Shown one piece after another: positions 8,202 to 17,411 of a stretch of DNA of 64,000 bases. The notes beneath the pieces were generated by a model. It had not been told where the DNA came from. It ran no database searches and saw only the letters and a program-made list of their open reading frames with translations. Source of the DNA: Bifidobacterium asteroides DSM 20089. GTDB lineage: Bacteria > Actinomycetota > Actinomycetes > Actinomycetales > Bifidobacteriaceae. The stretch lies in assembly GCF_002715865.1 (NCBI RefSeq), contig NZ_CP017696.1, forward strand, positions 620,001 to 684,000, in the 5' to 3' direction. Both the position numbers and the translations under genes were made by a program. Positions within the stretch are counted from its first letter, which is position 1; each line of letters starts with the position of its first letter.

Positions 8202-9620
8202 ATGGAAGCAGGCGAGGGCATGAGCGCGACCGCTCAGCATAAGGACAGCAGGGGCGTCTACTATGTGCGGACCCTGGGCTGCCAGATGAACGAGCATGAT
8301 TCCGAGCGGATCGCCGGGGTGCTCCGGGCCCAGGGCTACCGGCAGGCCACGCCCGAGCAGGTACGCGCGCGCGAGGTGGACGTGATGGTGCTCAACACCT
8401 GCGCCGTGCGCGACAACGCCACCCAGCGCATGTACGGGACCATCGGGCGCTGGCACAGGTTCAAGCAGCACAAGCCCGACACGCGCATCGCCGTGGGCGG
8501 CTGCATGGCCCAGAAGGACCGGGAGCGGATTGTGAAGGCGGCGCCCTGGGTGGATGCGGTCTTCGGCACCAGGGACATCGGCTCGCTGCCCGGGCTTTTG
8601 GACAAGGCCCGCAAGGACGGGCGGCCCCAGGTGGGGGTTTCGCAGGAGCTGCGGGATCTGCCCGGGCGGTTGCCGGCGGTCAGGGCCTCGCGCTCGCAGG
8701 CCTGGGTATCCATATCGGTCGGCTGCAACAACACCTGCACCTTCTGCATCGTGCCCTCGGTGCGCGGGCGGGAGCGGGACCGTTCCATGGACGACATCCT
8801 GCAGGAGGTTGAGGACTGCGTGCGCTCCGGTGCCCGCCAGGTGACCCTGCTGGGGCAGAACGTCAACTCCTACGGCTGGTCCACGGGGGACCGCTATGCC
8901 TTCGCCCGGCTCCTGCGCGCCTGCGGACGGGTGCCTGGGCTGGAGCGGATTCGCTTCACCTCGCCCCATCCGGCGGCCTTCACCGACGATGTGATCGCCG
9001 CCATGGCCGAGACGCCCACGGTCATGCACCAGCTGCACATGCCCCTGCAGTCGGGCTCCGACCGGATTCTGCGGGCCATGCGGCGCTCCTACCGGTCCCA
9101 GCGCTTTTTGCAGATACTGGACAAGGTTCGGGCCGCCATGCCCGATGCCCTGATCACCACCGACATCATCGTGGGCTTCCCCGGGGAGACCGAGGAGGAC
9201 TTCCAGGCCACCATGGACGTGGTGCGCCGGGCGCGCTTCTCGTCCGCCTTTATCTTCGAGTATTCGCCGCGTCCGGGCACGCCTGCCGCGCGCATGCCGC
9301 AGCTGCCCAAGGCCGTAGTCCAGGACCGGTTCGAGCGGCTGCAGGCCCTGCAGGAGTCCATCACCATGGAGCACATGCAGGCCTTCCTGGGCAAAGAGGT
9401 GGAGGTGCTGATCGGCGACGGGCACGGCCGGCACGACGGCAGCACCCATCGGGTGACCGGGCACGAGCGCACCGGGGTGCTGGTCCACGTCGGCGTGCCC
9501 CAGGGGATGCCTGCGCCGGAGCCCGGGGACCTGGTCACCTGCACCGTCACCCAGGCCGGACCCCACTATCTGATCGCTGACCCGGATCCCCGGGCGGGGC
9601 AGGTCTATGTCATCCGCTGA
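8202..9620 (+). CDS. miaB: tRNA-2-methylthio-N6-dimethylallyladenosine synthase MiaB
   Basis: About 472 residues. A radical-SAM methylthiotransferase that adds a methylthio group to i6A37 in tRNAs reading UNN codons. The N-terminal domain has its three cluster cysteines in [23 protein letters not shown] and VGGCMAQKD. The radical-SAM triad is in [19 protein letters not shown], and the C-terminal TRAM domain contains [10 protein letters not shown]. The downstream miaA supplies the substrate i6A37 and overlaps by 14 bases, so the pair is one operon. The start is uncertain: 8163, 8202 and 8220 are all in frame. A TACAAT at 8188-8193 makes 8202 or 8220 more likely. Confidence 0.95.
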   Translation: MEAGEGMSATAQHKDSRGVYYVRTLGCQMNEHDSERIAGVLRAQGYRQATPEQVRAREVDVMVLNTCAVRDNATQRMYGTIGRWHRFKQHKPDTRIAVGGCMAQKDRERIVKAAPWVDAVFGTRDIGSLPGLLDKARKDGRPQVGVSQELRDLPGRLPAVRASRSQAWVSISVGCNNTCTFCIVPSVRGRERDRSMDDILQEVEDCVRSGARQVTLLGQNVNSYGWSTGDRYAFARLLRACGRVPGLERIRFTSPHPAAFTDDVIAAMAETPTVMHQLHMPLQSGSDRILRAMRRSYRSQRFLQILDKVRAAMPDALITTDIIVGFPGETEEDFQATMDVVRRARFSSAFIFEYSPRPGTPAARMPQLPKAVVQDRFERLQALQESITMEHMQAFLGKEVEVLIGDGHGRHDGSTHRVTGHERTGVLVHVGVPQGMPAPEPGDLVTCTVTQAGPHYLIADPDPRAGQVYVIR

Positions 9621-10611
9621 ACCCCGCATCGTCTCCATCGTGGGTCCCACAGCCTCGGGCAAGACCGCCCTGGGCGTGGCCCTGGCACAGGCTCTCCAAG
9701 CCCGCGGGCAGACGGCCCATATCGTCAATGCCGACGCCTACCAGATGTACCGGGGGATGGACGTGGGCACGGCCAAGCCTTCGGCAGGGGAGCGGCAGGC
9801 GGTGGTCCACCACCTGATCGACATCATCGAGCCGGAAGAGACCATGAGCGTGGCCCGCTTCCAGGCCATGGCCCGGTCCCTGATAGCCGACCTGCGGGCC
9901 CAGGGAATCAGGCCAATCCTGGTCGGCGGCTCCGGGCTCTATACCCGGGCGGTCATCGACGATCTGTCCTTCCCCGGCACCGACCCGGCGGTCAGGGCCA
10001 GGCTGGAGGAGCGCGCGCAAGAGGAGGGACCCGGGCTGCTCTTCCGCGAGCTGCAGGAGCGGGACCCTGAGGCTGCGGCCCGGATGGACCCTCGGAATGT
10101 GCGGCGGACCGTGCGGGCTCTGGAGGTCATGGAGATCACCGGACGGCCCTATTCGGCCAGCCTGCCCCGGTACCGCTACCTGCTGTCCGCCCTGCAGCTG
10201 GGGCTGGATCTGCCCCGGGAGGAGCTGGATCGCAGGATCGACCAGCGCACCCAGGCCATGCGCGACCAGGGGCTGGTCGACGAGGTGAGCGGGCTGCGGA
10301 ACCGCCTGGGGACCACGGCCTCACGCGCCCTGGGCTATCAGCAGATTCTGGATTATCTGGACGGCCGCACCGACCTGGATGCCGCCTTCGGTCTGATAGC
10401 GCAGAAGACCAAGCGCCTGGCCCGCAAGCAGATGGGCTGGTTCGGCCGGGATCCGCGCATCCACTGGCTCAATGCCCTGGCCCCGGATCTGGCCCGGCAG
10501 GCCCTGGACCTGGTGGACCAGGCCGACCAAGGCTGCTTCGACCAGGCGGACGCCCAGGCCGACCAGTCGGACCAGGGGAGGGTGACCAGACACCATTTGG
10601 GCGCGCTTTGA
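9607..10611 (+). CDS. miaA: tRNA dimethylallyltransferase MiaA
   Basis: 334 residues. Transfers dimethylallyl from DMAPP to N6 of A37 in tRNAs. P-loop GPTASGKT near residue 14, [16 protein letters not shown] (catalytic Asp), HHLIDI and [14 protein letters not shown] are classic blocks. The C-terminus carries an unusual Asp/Gln-rich run ([17 protein letters not shown]) of about 25 residues beyond the normal fold. The start codon lies inside the end of miaB, so translation is probably coupled. The stop codon overlaps the -35 and operator of the next gene. Confidence 0.95.
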   Translation: MSSAEPRIVSIVGPTASGKTALGVALAQALQARGQTAHIVNADAYQMYRGMDVGTAKPSAGERQAVVHHLIDIIEPEETMSVARFQAMARSLIADLRAQGIRPILVGGSGLYTRAVIDDLSFPGTDPAVRARLEERAQEEGPGLLFRELQERDPEAAARMDPRNVRRTVRALEVMEITGRPYSASLPRYRYLLSALQLGLDLPREELDRRIDQRTQAMRDQGLVDEVSGLRNRLGTTASRALGYQQILDYLDGRTDLDAAFGLIAQKTKRLARKQMGWFGRDPRIHWLNALAPDLARQALDLVDQADQGCFDQADAQADQSDQGRVTRHHLGAL

Positions 10612-10637
10612 CTTCAAGTACTTGAAGTTCCTAGGCT
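10608..10637 (+). promoter_or_regulatory. MerR-type promoter with perfect 18-bp operator palindrome
   Basis: ACTTCAAGTACTTGAAGT (10611-10628) is a perfect palindrome lying between TTGACT (-35, 10608-10613) and TAGGCT (-10, 10632-10637), with an 18-bp spacer. Dyads in a long spacer are the hallmark of MerR-family promoters. The regulator begins at 10646, eight bases past the -10, so autoregulation and a (near-)leaderless mRNA are expected. Confidence 0.75.
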
Positions 10638-10645
10638 GAACGGGT

Positions 10646-11167
10646 ATGACCACCATCACGCAGCCCCAGGCTGAACCCCAGACCAACCAAACCCAGACCG
10701 ACCAGGAATCTGGGCCCTGGTACACCATCCGTCAGGCCTCGCTCATGTCGGGGATGCCGGAGACCACCCTGCGCTACTACGAGACCATCGGCATTATTCC
10801 GCCCATTGCCAGGGACCCCTCAAGCGGCCACCGTTGTTACAACCAGGAGGATCTAGACCTGCTGGAGACCATTTCCTGCCTGAGCGCCACGGGCATGTCC
10901 CTGGAGCACATGCGCGAGTATCTGGGCAATCGTGCCGCGGGCGCCGAGGCCGCCGGACGGCAGATCGAGCTTCTGGCCGAGCAGGGGCGACGGCTGGACC
11001 AGCGGATGGCCGATTTGCGGGCAAGGAAGCGGTATGTGCAGCTCAAAATACAATACTGGGGGCACGTGCGCGACCACGACCAGGCCGGGGCGACGGAACT
11101 GATCAATCAGAGCGCCCAGATCATCGAGGCCGCCAAGCGCAGCGGCAATGAGCGGCTGCCAGGCTGA
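10646..11167 (+). CDS. MerR-family transcriptional regulator
   Basis: 173 residues. The N-terminal winged-helix domain (about residues 25-95) reads YTIRQASLMSGMPETTLRYYETIGII, then the wing RDPSSGHRCYNQEDLDLL. It is followed by the long dimerisation helix (about 100-150, coiled-coil pattern). There is no C-terminal metal-binding cysteine cluster, so it is not a classic metal sensor. It resembles the aldehyde- or stress-responsive MerR subgroup that often accompanies reductases; the aldo/keto reductase at 6398 is 4 kb away and lacks this palindrome, so a link is unproven. The palindrome at 10611-10628 is its probable own operator. No Shine-Dalgarno is present. Confidence 0.88.
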   Translation: MTTITQPQAEPQTNQTQTDQESGPWYTIRQASLMSGMPETTLRYYETIGIIPPIARDPSSGHRCYNQEDLDLLETISCLSATGMSLEHMREYLGNRAAGAEAAGRQIELLAEQGRRLDQRMADLRARKRYVQLKIQYWGHVRDHDQAGATELINQSAQIIEAAKRSGNERLPG

Positions 11168-11191
11168 TGCTGTCGGGCTGAGGCTGTCGGC

Positions 11192-11911
11192 TCAGTGGGC
11201 TGGGCCCTGGTCCCATCCCGCGATCAGAAATATTCTGGTTGGGTTGACCGGGCGGACCATGCCTGTAATCAGGGCCTGCAGATCGTCGGTGTTGCCCCGG
11301 AGCGCTCGCTGGATGGCCCGGCGGTGGGCGGTCGGATTAGCTTGACCCCAGTCCAGGTCCCAGCCGGCATCGTGGGACAGGCGCGAGAGGAAGATGCGCA
11401 GGGTCATGCCGTCGCAGTCGGCGAAGGGATGCAGGTAGGAGAGCTCGTCGTAGTAGTGCGCCAGGCGCTCCACGAAGACTGGACGGTCCAGGCTGGCCAG
11501 ATTGCGTTCGGCCGCCAGCTCCTGGCCGATGGCCGCGGCTCCCTGCTCCAGCATGGCCGCTGGATACAGGCTGGCATCGTCGTTTGGTTGAGGCCAGCGC
11601 AGTGCTCGTTCTTCTGGCAGGTTGGGCAGCAGCCTGCGGTGGATGGCTCGCAACTCTGTAAGATCGCCGTCGGTCGCCCAAGGCCACTGACAGACCAGAA
11701 TGGTCCGCAGAAACAGGGCATCCGCATTGGCGTTCGTACCATTGCTCTGGGCTTCCAAGCGTCGGGCCGTGTCGGCCAGCGCTTCGGCCTGTCTTCTGCC
11801 TGCTACAAAGTCGCTGGCTGCTTGAAGAGCCGAAGGACCGGGCTGACGGTCATCCAGAAGTAGGTTGCGCAGAGCGAAGGCCACGGCGCTCTGACGTTCG
11901 GCTGGTGTCAT
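11192..11911 (-). CDS. Fic-domain protein with degenerate catalytic motif
   Basis: 239 residues. The core HPFADCDGMTLRIFLSRL aligns with the Fic signature HPFx[D/E]GNGRxxR. The fold context fits too: FVERLAHYYDELSYLHPF before it and the AGWDLDW helix after it. The His is kept, but the GNGR anion-binding nest reads CDGM, so Gly, Asn and Arg are replaced. Active Fic enzymes transfer AMP or other phosphate-containing groups to target hydroxyls. This copy may be inactive or use another chemistry. No inhibitory [S/T]xxxE[G/N] antitoxin helix was recognised and no small antitoxin gene is adjacent. The start is taken as ATG 11911, because longer frames run into ftsK on the other strand. TAGCAT (11919-11924) sits seven bases upstream, suggesting a leaderless transcript. 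Confidence 0.75.
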   Translation of the reverse strand: MTPAERQSAVAFALRNLLLDDRQPGPSALQAASDFVAGRRQAEALADTARRLEAQSNGTNANADALFLRTILVCQWPWATDGDLTELRAIHRRLLPNLPEERALRWPQPNDDASLYPAAMLEQGAAAIGQELAAERNLASLDRPVFVERLAHYYDELSYLHPFADCDGMTLRIFLSRLSHDAGWDLDWGQANPTAHRRAIQRALRGNTDDLQALITGMVRPVNPTRIFLIAGWDQGPAH

Positions 11912-11918
11912 GCCAACG

Positions 11919-11924
11919 ATGCTA
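11919..11924 (-). promoter_or_regulatory. Probable -10 of the Fic gene
   Basis: TAGCAT read on the minus strand, seven bases before the ATG, with TTCAGA (4 of 6 matches to TTGACA) 16 bases further upstream. Spacing implies the RNA begins at or very near the start codon. Confidence 0.5.
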
Positions 11925-12011
11925 GTCCTGGCGGCCCCCGTCTGAAAGAGTTGTGCACACTGACCCGGCGTGCCCGATGCAGACCGGGGTTCTGGGTAGG
12001 CTGAAAGGGTT

Positions 12012-14735
12012 ATGACACGTAAGCAGCAAGCAGACGCACGCGGTCGCGGTCGGACCGCATCCAAGGACAGTCAAGACCCGGAACCCTTCTGGCACAAGGC
12101 CTTGCTGGCCCTGCCCCGGGGCCTGGGATCCCTGGTGCGCGCCGTGGCCGGCAAGAATGGCGACAACTCCGCCTACCGCAAGGATGGACTCTGCTTCGTG
12201 CTGGTCATCCTGGCCGTGCTCTTCTGTGCCAGCGAATGGTTCCGCGTGAATGGCTTCCTGGGACGGGGACTGCATGCCCTGGCTGCGGGCGTTCTGGGAC
12301 TCTGCAGCATCATCCTGCCGGTGGTTCTGCTTTTCGCGGCCTTCCGTTTGGTCTGCTACACCGGGCGCGAGGCGGGCAACCTGCCTGTGGTGGGCGGCCT
12401 CATGGTGGTTCTCTGGTCGGTCTGTTCCATCCTGGACGTGCTTATGGCCTCGGATTATCGCGGCTTCGACATGACGGCCATCAGTGGCTCAGGCGGCCTT
12501 CTGGGGTTCTTCCTGGGTTCGCCCCTGGCCTGGGGGCTGTCCAAGGTTTTCGCCGTCATCATCTTCGTACTCGTGGCCATTTTCGGCCTCTTCATTACCT
12601 TTAGATTCCATATGAGCGACCTCATGGCCTGGCTGCGCGGGAAGGGGACCCGTGCCTCCAGCCCGGCTTCGGCTCAGACCGCTCCCAACGAGGTCAGGCT
12701 GGGGGACGACACCCTGCCACTAGCGCCTGGCGTGCCCACCCACCAGGAGTCGGACCAGGAGGATGACCAGGATTCCCGCAAGGGCGGGGTGGCCGGCTGG
12801 TTCAGCCGCTTGCTGCATGGCCGCATCGGCAAGGACACGGACACCCATCTTGAGCGTTACGAGGCTGACGAGCCCTTCTCCCAGGCGGCCTCACTGGAGG
12901 GGTCTGACCAGGGTGATCAGACGGTGCAGGCAGCTGAATCTGACCAGGTGTCCACGCAGAACATGCCCGCGGTGGAGGCACCGGCCACGGCTGCGCTTTT
13001 GGATGCCAGGGAGCAGGGGCACCCCAAGGTGGATCCGGCTGCCCTGTCCGGCGTGGGGGCCTCGGATCCATGGGCCGCTGCCGCAGCCGCAGCCGACACT
13101 GTGCAGATGGATGTCCAGCCGGCTCCGGGAGCAGGGAATCAGCCGGCCGGAGCCCAGGGTGCGGGGGCCCAGGCTGCCGGCGCGTCAAGCTCCTCCGATG
13201 ACCGCCAGGTGGACGAGAGCCGACCCTACGTGCTGCCCAGCACGGACCTGCTGGTCAAGGGCAAGCCCCACGCGGTCAGGACCCCGGCCAACGACGCGGT
13301 CATCAAGGCCCTGCAATCGACCTTCCAGCAGTTCGACGTGGACGCCAAGGTGGTGGGCTTCCTGCGCGGGCCCTCGGTCACCCAGTACGAGGTGGAGCTG
13401 GGCCCGGGCGTCAAGGTGGAAAAGGTCACCAACCTTCAGCGCAACATCGCCTACGCGGTGGCCAGCTCGGACGTGCGCATCCTCTCTCCCATTCCTGGCA
13501 AGTCGGCCATCGGCATCGAAATTCCCAACGTGGACCGCGAGATCGTCCACCTGGGCGACGTGCTGCGCTCCGACAAGGCCAAGCAGGACGACAACCCCAT
13601 GATGACCGCTGTGGGCAAGGACGTGGAAGGCCACTATGTGACCGCCGACCTGACCAAGATGCCCCACCTGCTGGTGGCCGGCGCTACGGGTTCGGGCAAG
13701 TCCAGCTTCATCAACTCCATGCTGGTTTCGCTGATCATGCGGGCCACGCCGGAGCAGGTCCGCCTGATCATGGTGGATCCCAAGCGCGTGGAGCTGAGCG
13801 CCTACGCTGGCATTCCCCACCTGCTCACGCCCATCATCACCGAGCCCAAGAAGGCCGCCCAGGCCCTGGAGTGGGTGGTCAAGGAGATGGACGCCCGCTA
13901 CGACGATCTGCAGTTCTTCGGATTCCGGCACATCAAGGACTTCAACAAGGCCGTGCTCGAGGGCAAGGTCCACGCCCCGGCCGGCTCCAACCGCAAGGTG
14001 GCCCCATATCCCTACCTGGTCGTGGTGGTCGACGAGATGGCCGATCTGATGATGGTGGCCAAGAACGATGTGGAGAGCTCCATCCAGCGGATCACCCAGC
14101 TGGCGCGTGCCGCAGGCGTCCACCTGGTTCTGGCCACCCAGCGGCCCTCGGTGGACGTGGTCACCGGCCTGATCAAGGCCAACATCCCCTCCAGGCTGGC
14201 CTTCGCCACATCGTCCTCCACGGATTCCCGGGTCATTCTTGATGCCACCGGTGCCGAGACCCTGATCGGCCAGGGCGACGCCCTCTTCCTGCCCATGGGT
14301 CAGGCCAAGCCCACCCGAGTCCAGGGAGCCTGGGTTTCCGAGTCAGAGATCCGCAAGGCGGTGGATTATGTGCGCACCCAGCGCAAGCCCCACTACCGTG
14401 AGGACATCGAGCAGATGGCCGACAAGGCGGATCACAAGAACGAGATCCAGGAGGAGATCGGCGACGATATGGACGAGCTGCTCCAGGCGGCAGAGCTGGT
14501 GGTGACCACCCAGTTCGGATCCACCTCCATGCTTCAGCGCAAGCTGCGCGTGGGCTTCGCCAGGGCAGGAAGACTGATGGACCTGCTGGAATCGAGGGGA
14601 ATCGTAGGGCCATCGGAGGGTTCCAAGGCCCGCGAGGTACTTATTCAGCCGCCGCAGCTACAGCAGGCCCTGGCTTTCATCCGTGGGGATGCCACTTCCA
14701 TGGATCCTGCCCCGGATGAGCAAGCGCAGGGCTGA
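12012..14735 (+). CDS. ftsK: DNA translocase FtsK/SpoIIIE
   Basis: 907 residues. A membrane-anchored ATP-driven DNA pump that clears chromosome termini from the division septum. Four hydrophobic segments lie at about residues 55-195. A variable Asp/Gln/Ala-rich linker (about 205-405) leads to the motor: Walker A GATGSGKS near 557, Walker [12 protein letters not shown] and [23 protein letters not shown]-terminal winged-helix gamma domain ([32 protein letters not shown]) reads KOPS-like DNA sequences. TAGGCT at 11997-12002 and GAAAGGG precede the ATG by only a few bases. It is divergent from the Fic gene and followed by pgsA after about 100 bases. Confidence 0.97.
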   Translation: MTRKQQADARGRGRTASKDSQDPEPFWHKALLALPRGLGSLVRAVAGKNGDNSAYRKDGLCFVLVILAVLFCASEWFRVNGFLGRGLHALAAGVLGLCSIILPVVLLFAAFRLVCYTGREAGNLPVVGGLMVVLWSVCSILDVLMASDYRGFDMTAISGSGGLLGFFLGSPLAWGLSKVFAVIIFVLVAIFGLFITFRFHMSDLMAWLRGKGTRASSPASAQTAPNEVRLGDDTLPLAPGVPTHQESDQEDDQDSRKGGVAGWFSRLLHGRIGKDTDTHLERYEADEPFSQAASLEGSDQGDQTVQAAESDQVSTQNMPAVEAPATAALLDAREQGHPKVDPAALSGVGASDPWAAAAAAADTVQMDVQPAPGAGNQPAGAQGAGAQAAGASSSSDDRQVDESRPYVLPSTDLLVKGKPHAVRTPANDAVIKALQSTFQQFDVDAKVVGFLRGPSVTQYEVELGPGVKVEKVTNLQRNIAYAVASSDVRILSPIPGKSAIGIEIPNVDREIVHLGDVLRSDKAKQDDNPMMTAVGKDVEGHYVTADLTKMPHLLVAGATGSGKSSFINSMLVSLIMRATPEQVRLIMVDPKRVELSAYAGIPHLLTPIITEPKKAAQALEWVVKEMDARYDDLQFFGFRHIKDFNKAVLEGKVHAPAGSNRKVAPYPYLVVVVDEMADLMMVAKNDVESSIQRITQLARAAGVHLVLATQRPSVDVVTGLIKANIPSRLAFATSSSTDSRVILDATGAETLIGQGDALFLPMGQAKPTRVQGAWVSESEIRKAVDYVRTQRKPHYREDIEQMADKADHKNEIQEEIGDDMDELLQAAELVVTTQFGSTSMLQRKLRVGFARAGRLMDLLESRGIVGPSEGSKAREVLIQPPQLQQALAFIRGDATSMDPAPDEQAQG

Positions 14736-14841
14736 ACCTCGGTCCAAAAAGCCAGGCCTGGTCTACCGTTATGATGAAACTGCCGCCCGGCATCTATGTT
14801 GGACGGCCCGAGCGCACGAGTATCGCGTATAAGGAGTGGCA

Positions 14842-15447
14842 ATGCAGGAGCATGCCGAGTCAGAGACCGGTCGTGAGAGGCGCAGGCTTCTCGAAGGATG
14901 GAACTCACCCCCAAACCTGGTCACCTACACCCGTATCCTCCTGGTTCTGGTCTTCATCGCCCTGGATCTGATGGCCGGTCCCTGGGGCGAACGCAAGCCT
15001 GGCATGCGGTGGACCGCAGCCGTGCTCTTCATCCTCGCGGCCTCGACCGACAAGCTGGACGGGTGGCTGGCCCGCCGGTACAACCAGGTGACCGAGCTGG
15101 GCAAGCTCATGGATCCCATTGCCGACAAGCTGCTGATCTGCTCGGCGCTGATTGTGGCCTCCGTCTTCGGCGAGCTCTGGTGGTGGGTCACCGTGCTCTT
15201 CCTGGTGCGGGAACTGGGCATCACTCTGCTGCGGGTCCTGGTCATCAACAAGCAGGGTCGGGTCATCGCCGCCTCCCGGGCTGGCAAGTACAAGACCTTG
15301 TTTGAGTGCATCGGCCTGGGCATGCTCATGATGCCCCTGTCAACGGTCTGGCCCTGGTACTTGGTGGCCACCCGCGTGGTCATCCTGGTGGCCCTAGCCC
15401 TCTGCCTTTACTCGGGAGCGGAATACGTGATGGGGATGCGGCGATGA
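14842..15447 (+). CDS. pgsA: CDP-diacylglycerol-glycerol-3-phosphate 3-phosphatidyltransferase
   Basis: 201 residues, integral membrane. Makes phosphatidylglycerophosphate, the first committed step to phosphatidylglycerol and cardiolipin. The CDP-alcohol phosphatidyltransferase motif is complete: DKLDGWLARR then GKLMDPIADK, giving the metal-binding aspartates. About five hydrophobic helices follow the NLVTYTRI entry. AAGGAG (14831-14836) fits the ATG at 14842 best; a GTG two codons earlier overlaps that site. The gene overlaps pncC by the ATGA junction at 15444-15447, indicating one operon, as in many actinobacteria. Confidence 0.93.
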   Translation: MQEHAESETGRERRRLLEGWNSPPNLVTYTRILLVLVFIALDLMAGPWGERKPGMRWTAAVLFILAASTDKLDGWLARRYNQVTELGKLMDPIADKLLICSALIVASVFGELWWWVTVLFLVRELGITLLRVLVINKQGRVIAASRAGKYKTLFECIGLGMLMMPLSTVWPWYLVATRVVILVALALCLYSGAEYVMGMRR

Positions 15448-16013
15448 TCGGCAAGAGCGTGCAGGGACGTTGCGACGACCTGGCTGGACGGATCATCGAC
15501 ACCTGCCGTGATTCGGGCCTGTTCCTGGCCGCCGCCGAATCGCTGACCGGGGGGCTGCTGGCCGATGCCTTCGTCAGGATTCCCGGGGCGTCAGACGTTT
15601 TCCTTGGGTCGGCCGTCACCTACGACATCGCAGCCAAGGCCGCCATCCTCAAGGTGGACCAGGACCTGCTGGCCACCCAGGGCGCGGTTCATCCACGGGT
15701 CGCCCAGGAGATGGCCGAGGGCACGGCCAGGCTCTACACCAGGCCGGGGCACGAGGACACGGTCATCGGCATGGCCACTACAGGTGTCGCCGGGCCAGGC
15801 CCTGACGGGGATGATCCTGCCGGGCTGGTCTACATCGGTCTGGCCCTGCCCGTCCGGGTGATGGGTCGACGCATAGAGACCGGCCTTCAGTCCCATGCCT
15901 ACCGGACCTATGCCTACGAGTTGCATCTGGATGGCGACCGGGAACAGGTGCGCCGGGGCACAGTTATGCGGATTCTGGACCAGCTGGATCGGGCCCTGCA
16001 CTCGCGGGGCTGA
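15444..16013 (+). CDS. pncC: CinA C-terminal-type nicotinamide-nucleotide amidohydrolase (PncC)
   Basis: 189 residues, the single CinA C-terminal domain without the MoCF-like N-terminal half. Family members deamidate nicotinamide mononucleotide to nicotinic acid mononucleotide for NAD recycling. Family blocks: LAAAESLTGGLLAD (with the conserved Ser), FLGSAVTYDIAAKAAIL, VHPRVAQEMAEG and GMATTGVAGPGPDGDDPAGLVYIGLA. The start overlaps the stop of pgsA (ATGA). The pgsA-pncC(cinA)-clgR-recA order is widespread in actinobacteria, which supports the call. Confidence 0.92.
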   Translation: MIGKSVQGRCDDLAGRIIDTCRDSGLFLAAAESLTGGLLADAFVRIPGASDVFLGSAVTYDIAAKAAILKVDQDLLATQGAVHPRVAQEMAEGTARLYTRPGHEDTVIGMATTGVAGPGPDGDDPAGLVYIGLALPVRVMGRRIETGLQSHAYRTYAYELHLDGDREQVRRGTVMRILDQLDRALHSRG

Positions 16014-16155
16014 CGGCCTGATGCGGTGAGTCGCTTCTACAGCTTCTATAAGCGGATGTCGAGCTTTGTGCTTGCGGGATTTGCTGTAGCCAGCAGACCA
16101 AGGCTAGATGGTGGCTGTATTGAGCCATTCCGTCTGCCTTCTGATTCCTTCCTCT

Positions 16156-16186
16156 CATATACGTGCATATACGTGACCTTGGTCAC
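16156..16186 (+). promoter_or_regulatory. Tandem CATATACGTG repeats and GTGACC/GGTCAC dyad upstream of clgR
   Basis: Two adjoining copies of CATATACGTG (16156-16165, 16166-16175) run into GTGACCTTGGTCAC (16173-16186), a perfect 6-bp dyad with a two-base centre. The block is about 100 bases before the clgR start. It looks like one or two overlapping operators; no regulator was assigned. The rest of 16014-16285 shows no gene. Confidence 0.45.
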
Positions 16187-16285
16187 AAAGCAGGCCTTTC
16201 AGGTTCCTCCCCTGGAATAATTTACGGGCTCGTCTGTTGGTCACTGTGTAAGAAGTTGAACACGATAATGGCGAAAGGGGCTGCT

Positions 16286-16804
16286 ATGGCCAGCACCGAG
16301 ACCGTGATGACTCGAACCAACGATACCTATGATGTCAAGCCGGCCGTACCCGGAGTGGAGCGCAACGCGCGGGTTCGTGACCTGACTCCCGCCCAACGTC
16401 GTGCCGTCGTCTTCGCCCAACAGCAGGTGATTCGGGCCAAGGCCGCCAAGAAGGCCAAGGAGGAGCGCCAGGCCAACCTGAACAAGATGTGGATGGAGGA
16501 GGACGGCATGGAAGCCAGCCGTCAGCGGGCAGCCTCCACCAACGACGGCCGGGCCGTCACCCATACCGTCTCCCTGCGCGAGGCCCTGGGCCACGTGCTG
16601 CGTGAGTTGAGGACCAATGATCATAAGACCCTGCGCGAGGTCAGCGAGAAGGCGGGCGTGTCCCTGGGCTACCTGTCCGAGGTGGAACGCGGCCAGAAGG
16701 AGGCCAGCTCCGAACTGCTGAGCTCCATCGCAGACGCGCTGGGCCTTGGTGTGCCGCAGACCCTGCGGATGGTGGCGGATTACCTGGAGTCCACTCAGGA
16801 GTAA
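16286..16804 (+). CDS. clgR: ClgR-like XRE-family regulator of protease genes
   Basis: 172 residues. The C-terminal half is a Cro/CI helix-turn-helix: [57 protein letters not shown]. This closely matches ClgR, the actinobacterial activator of clp protease, clpB and recA-linked genes, which in bifidobacteria governs part of the stress response. The N-terminal ~85 residues are charged and Lys/Ala-rich (helical). ATG at 16286 is preceded by AAAGGGG with seven-base spacing; ATG at 16268, six codons upstream, has no such site. The C-terminal end lacks the di-Ala degradation tag seen in some homologues (it ends STQE). Confidence 0.85.
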   Translation: MASTETVMTRTNDTYDVKPAVPGVERNARVRDLTPAQRRAVVFAQQQVIRAKAAKKAKEERQANLNKMWMEEDGMEASRQRAASTNDGRAVTHTVSLREALGHVLRELRTNDHKTLREVSEKAGVSLGYLSEVERGQKEASSELLSSIADALGLGVPQTLRMVADYLESTQE

Positions 16805-16844
16805 GCATGTCAGGTCCAGACGATTGATTCGGCGGGCCGTTCTT

Positions 16845-16882
16845 GAGGGCGTCCGGTTCTGAGGAACCAGGCGCCCTCTTCT
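16845..16882 (+). terminator. Rho-independent-like terminator after clgR
   Basis: GAGGGCG (16845-16851) and GGTTC pair with GAACC and CGCCCTC (16872-16878); TTCT follows. It separates clgR from the DUF3046-recA unit. Confidence 0.75.
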
Positions 16883-16949
16883 GCTGACTGTCGGTTGCTA
16901 CCGTAGAAGGGGTGTGACAGGGTGGGTCTTGGACGAAAGGTGATGTCGG

Positions 16950-17183
16950 GTGCGTGAACGGGAATTCTGGCAGCTGCTGGAGGAGGTCTTCGGCCGGGTC
17001 TACGGACGTAGTCTGGCCCGTGACCAAAGGCTGACCGCCCTGGATGCCATGACCGTAATAGAGGCTCTGGATGCGGGCGTGGAGCCGCGCGTGGTCTGGA
17101 ATGTACTCTGCGATCAGATGGAGATTCCCGACTCCCGTCGCTGGGGGAAGGACCACAATGCGCCGCCCATGCCGGCAGCCTGA
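16950..17183 (+). CDS. DUF3046 small protein
   Basis: 77 residues with GTG start. The sequence REREFWQLLEEVFGRVYGRSLARDQRLTALDAMTVIEALDAGVEPRVVWNVLCDQMEIPDSRRWGKD is the typical actinobacterial DUF3046 pattern and, as usual, lies directly upstream of recA. No enzymatic motif is visible and the function is unknown. GAAAGG about a dozen bases before the start is a modest ribosome binding site. Confidence 0.85.
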   Translation: MREREFWQLLEEVFGRVYGRSLARDQRLTALDAMTVIEALDAGVEPRVVWNVLCDQMEIPDSRRWGKDHNAPPMPAA

Positions 17184-17232
17184 TCGGCGGGTTTTATCCT
17201 CCGCGAATTTATTTCCCATTCCAAGCGATTTT

Positions 17233-17262
17233 CGAACATTTGTTCGCATAGGCGGGTATACT
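17233..17262 (+). promoter_or_regulatory. LexA (SOS) box and promoter of recA
   Basis: CGAACATTTGTTCG (17233-17246) matches the Gram-positive SOS box CGAAC-N4-GTTCG exactly. TATACT (17257-17262) is a good -10, so the box covers the -35 zone and LexA would block RNA polymerase. The leader to recA (17412) would be about 140 bases. Confidence 0.85.
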
Positions 17263-17411
17263 GATACCCATGGTCCGGTGACCATCGGCACGTTCGACCA
17301 CATCGGGCGCCGGGACCGCAGACGGGTTCCGACGGCGGATAGGCTGTCAATCGTGAGGTCGTCAATCAGGATGTCGTCATCGTGAGGTCGGTTACTAAGA
17401 AGGAGAGCCAT

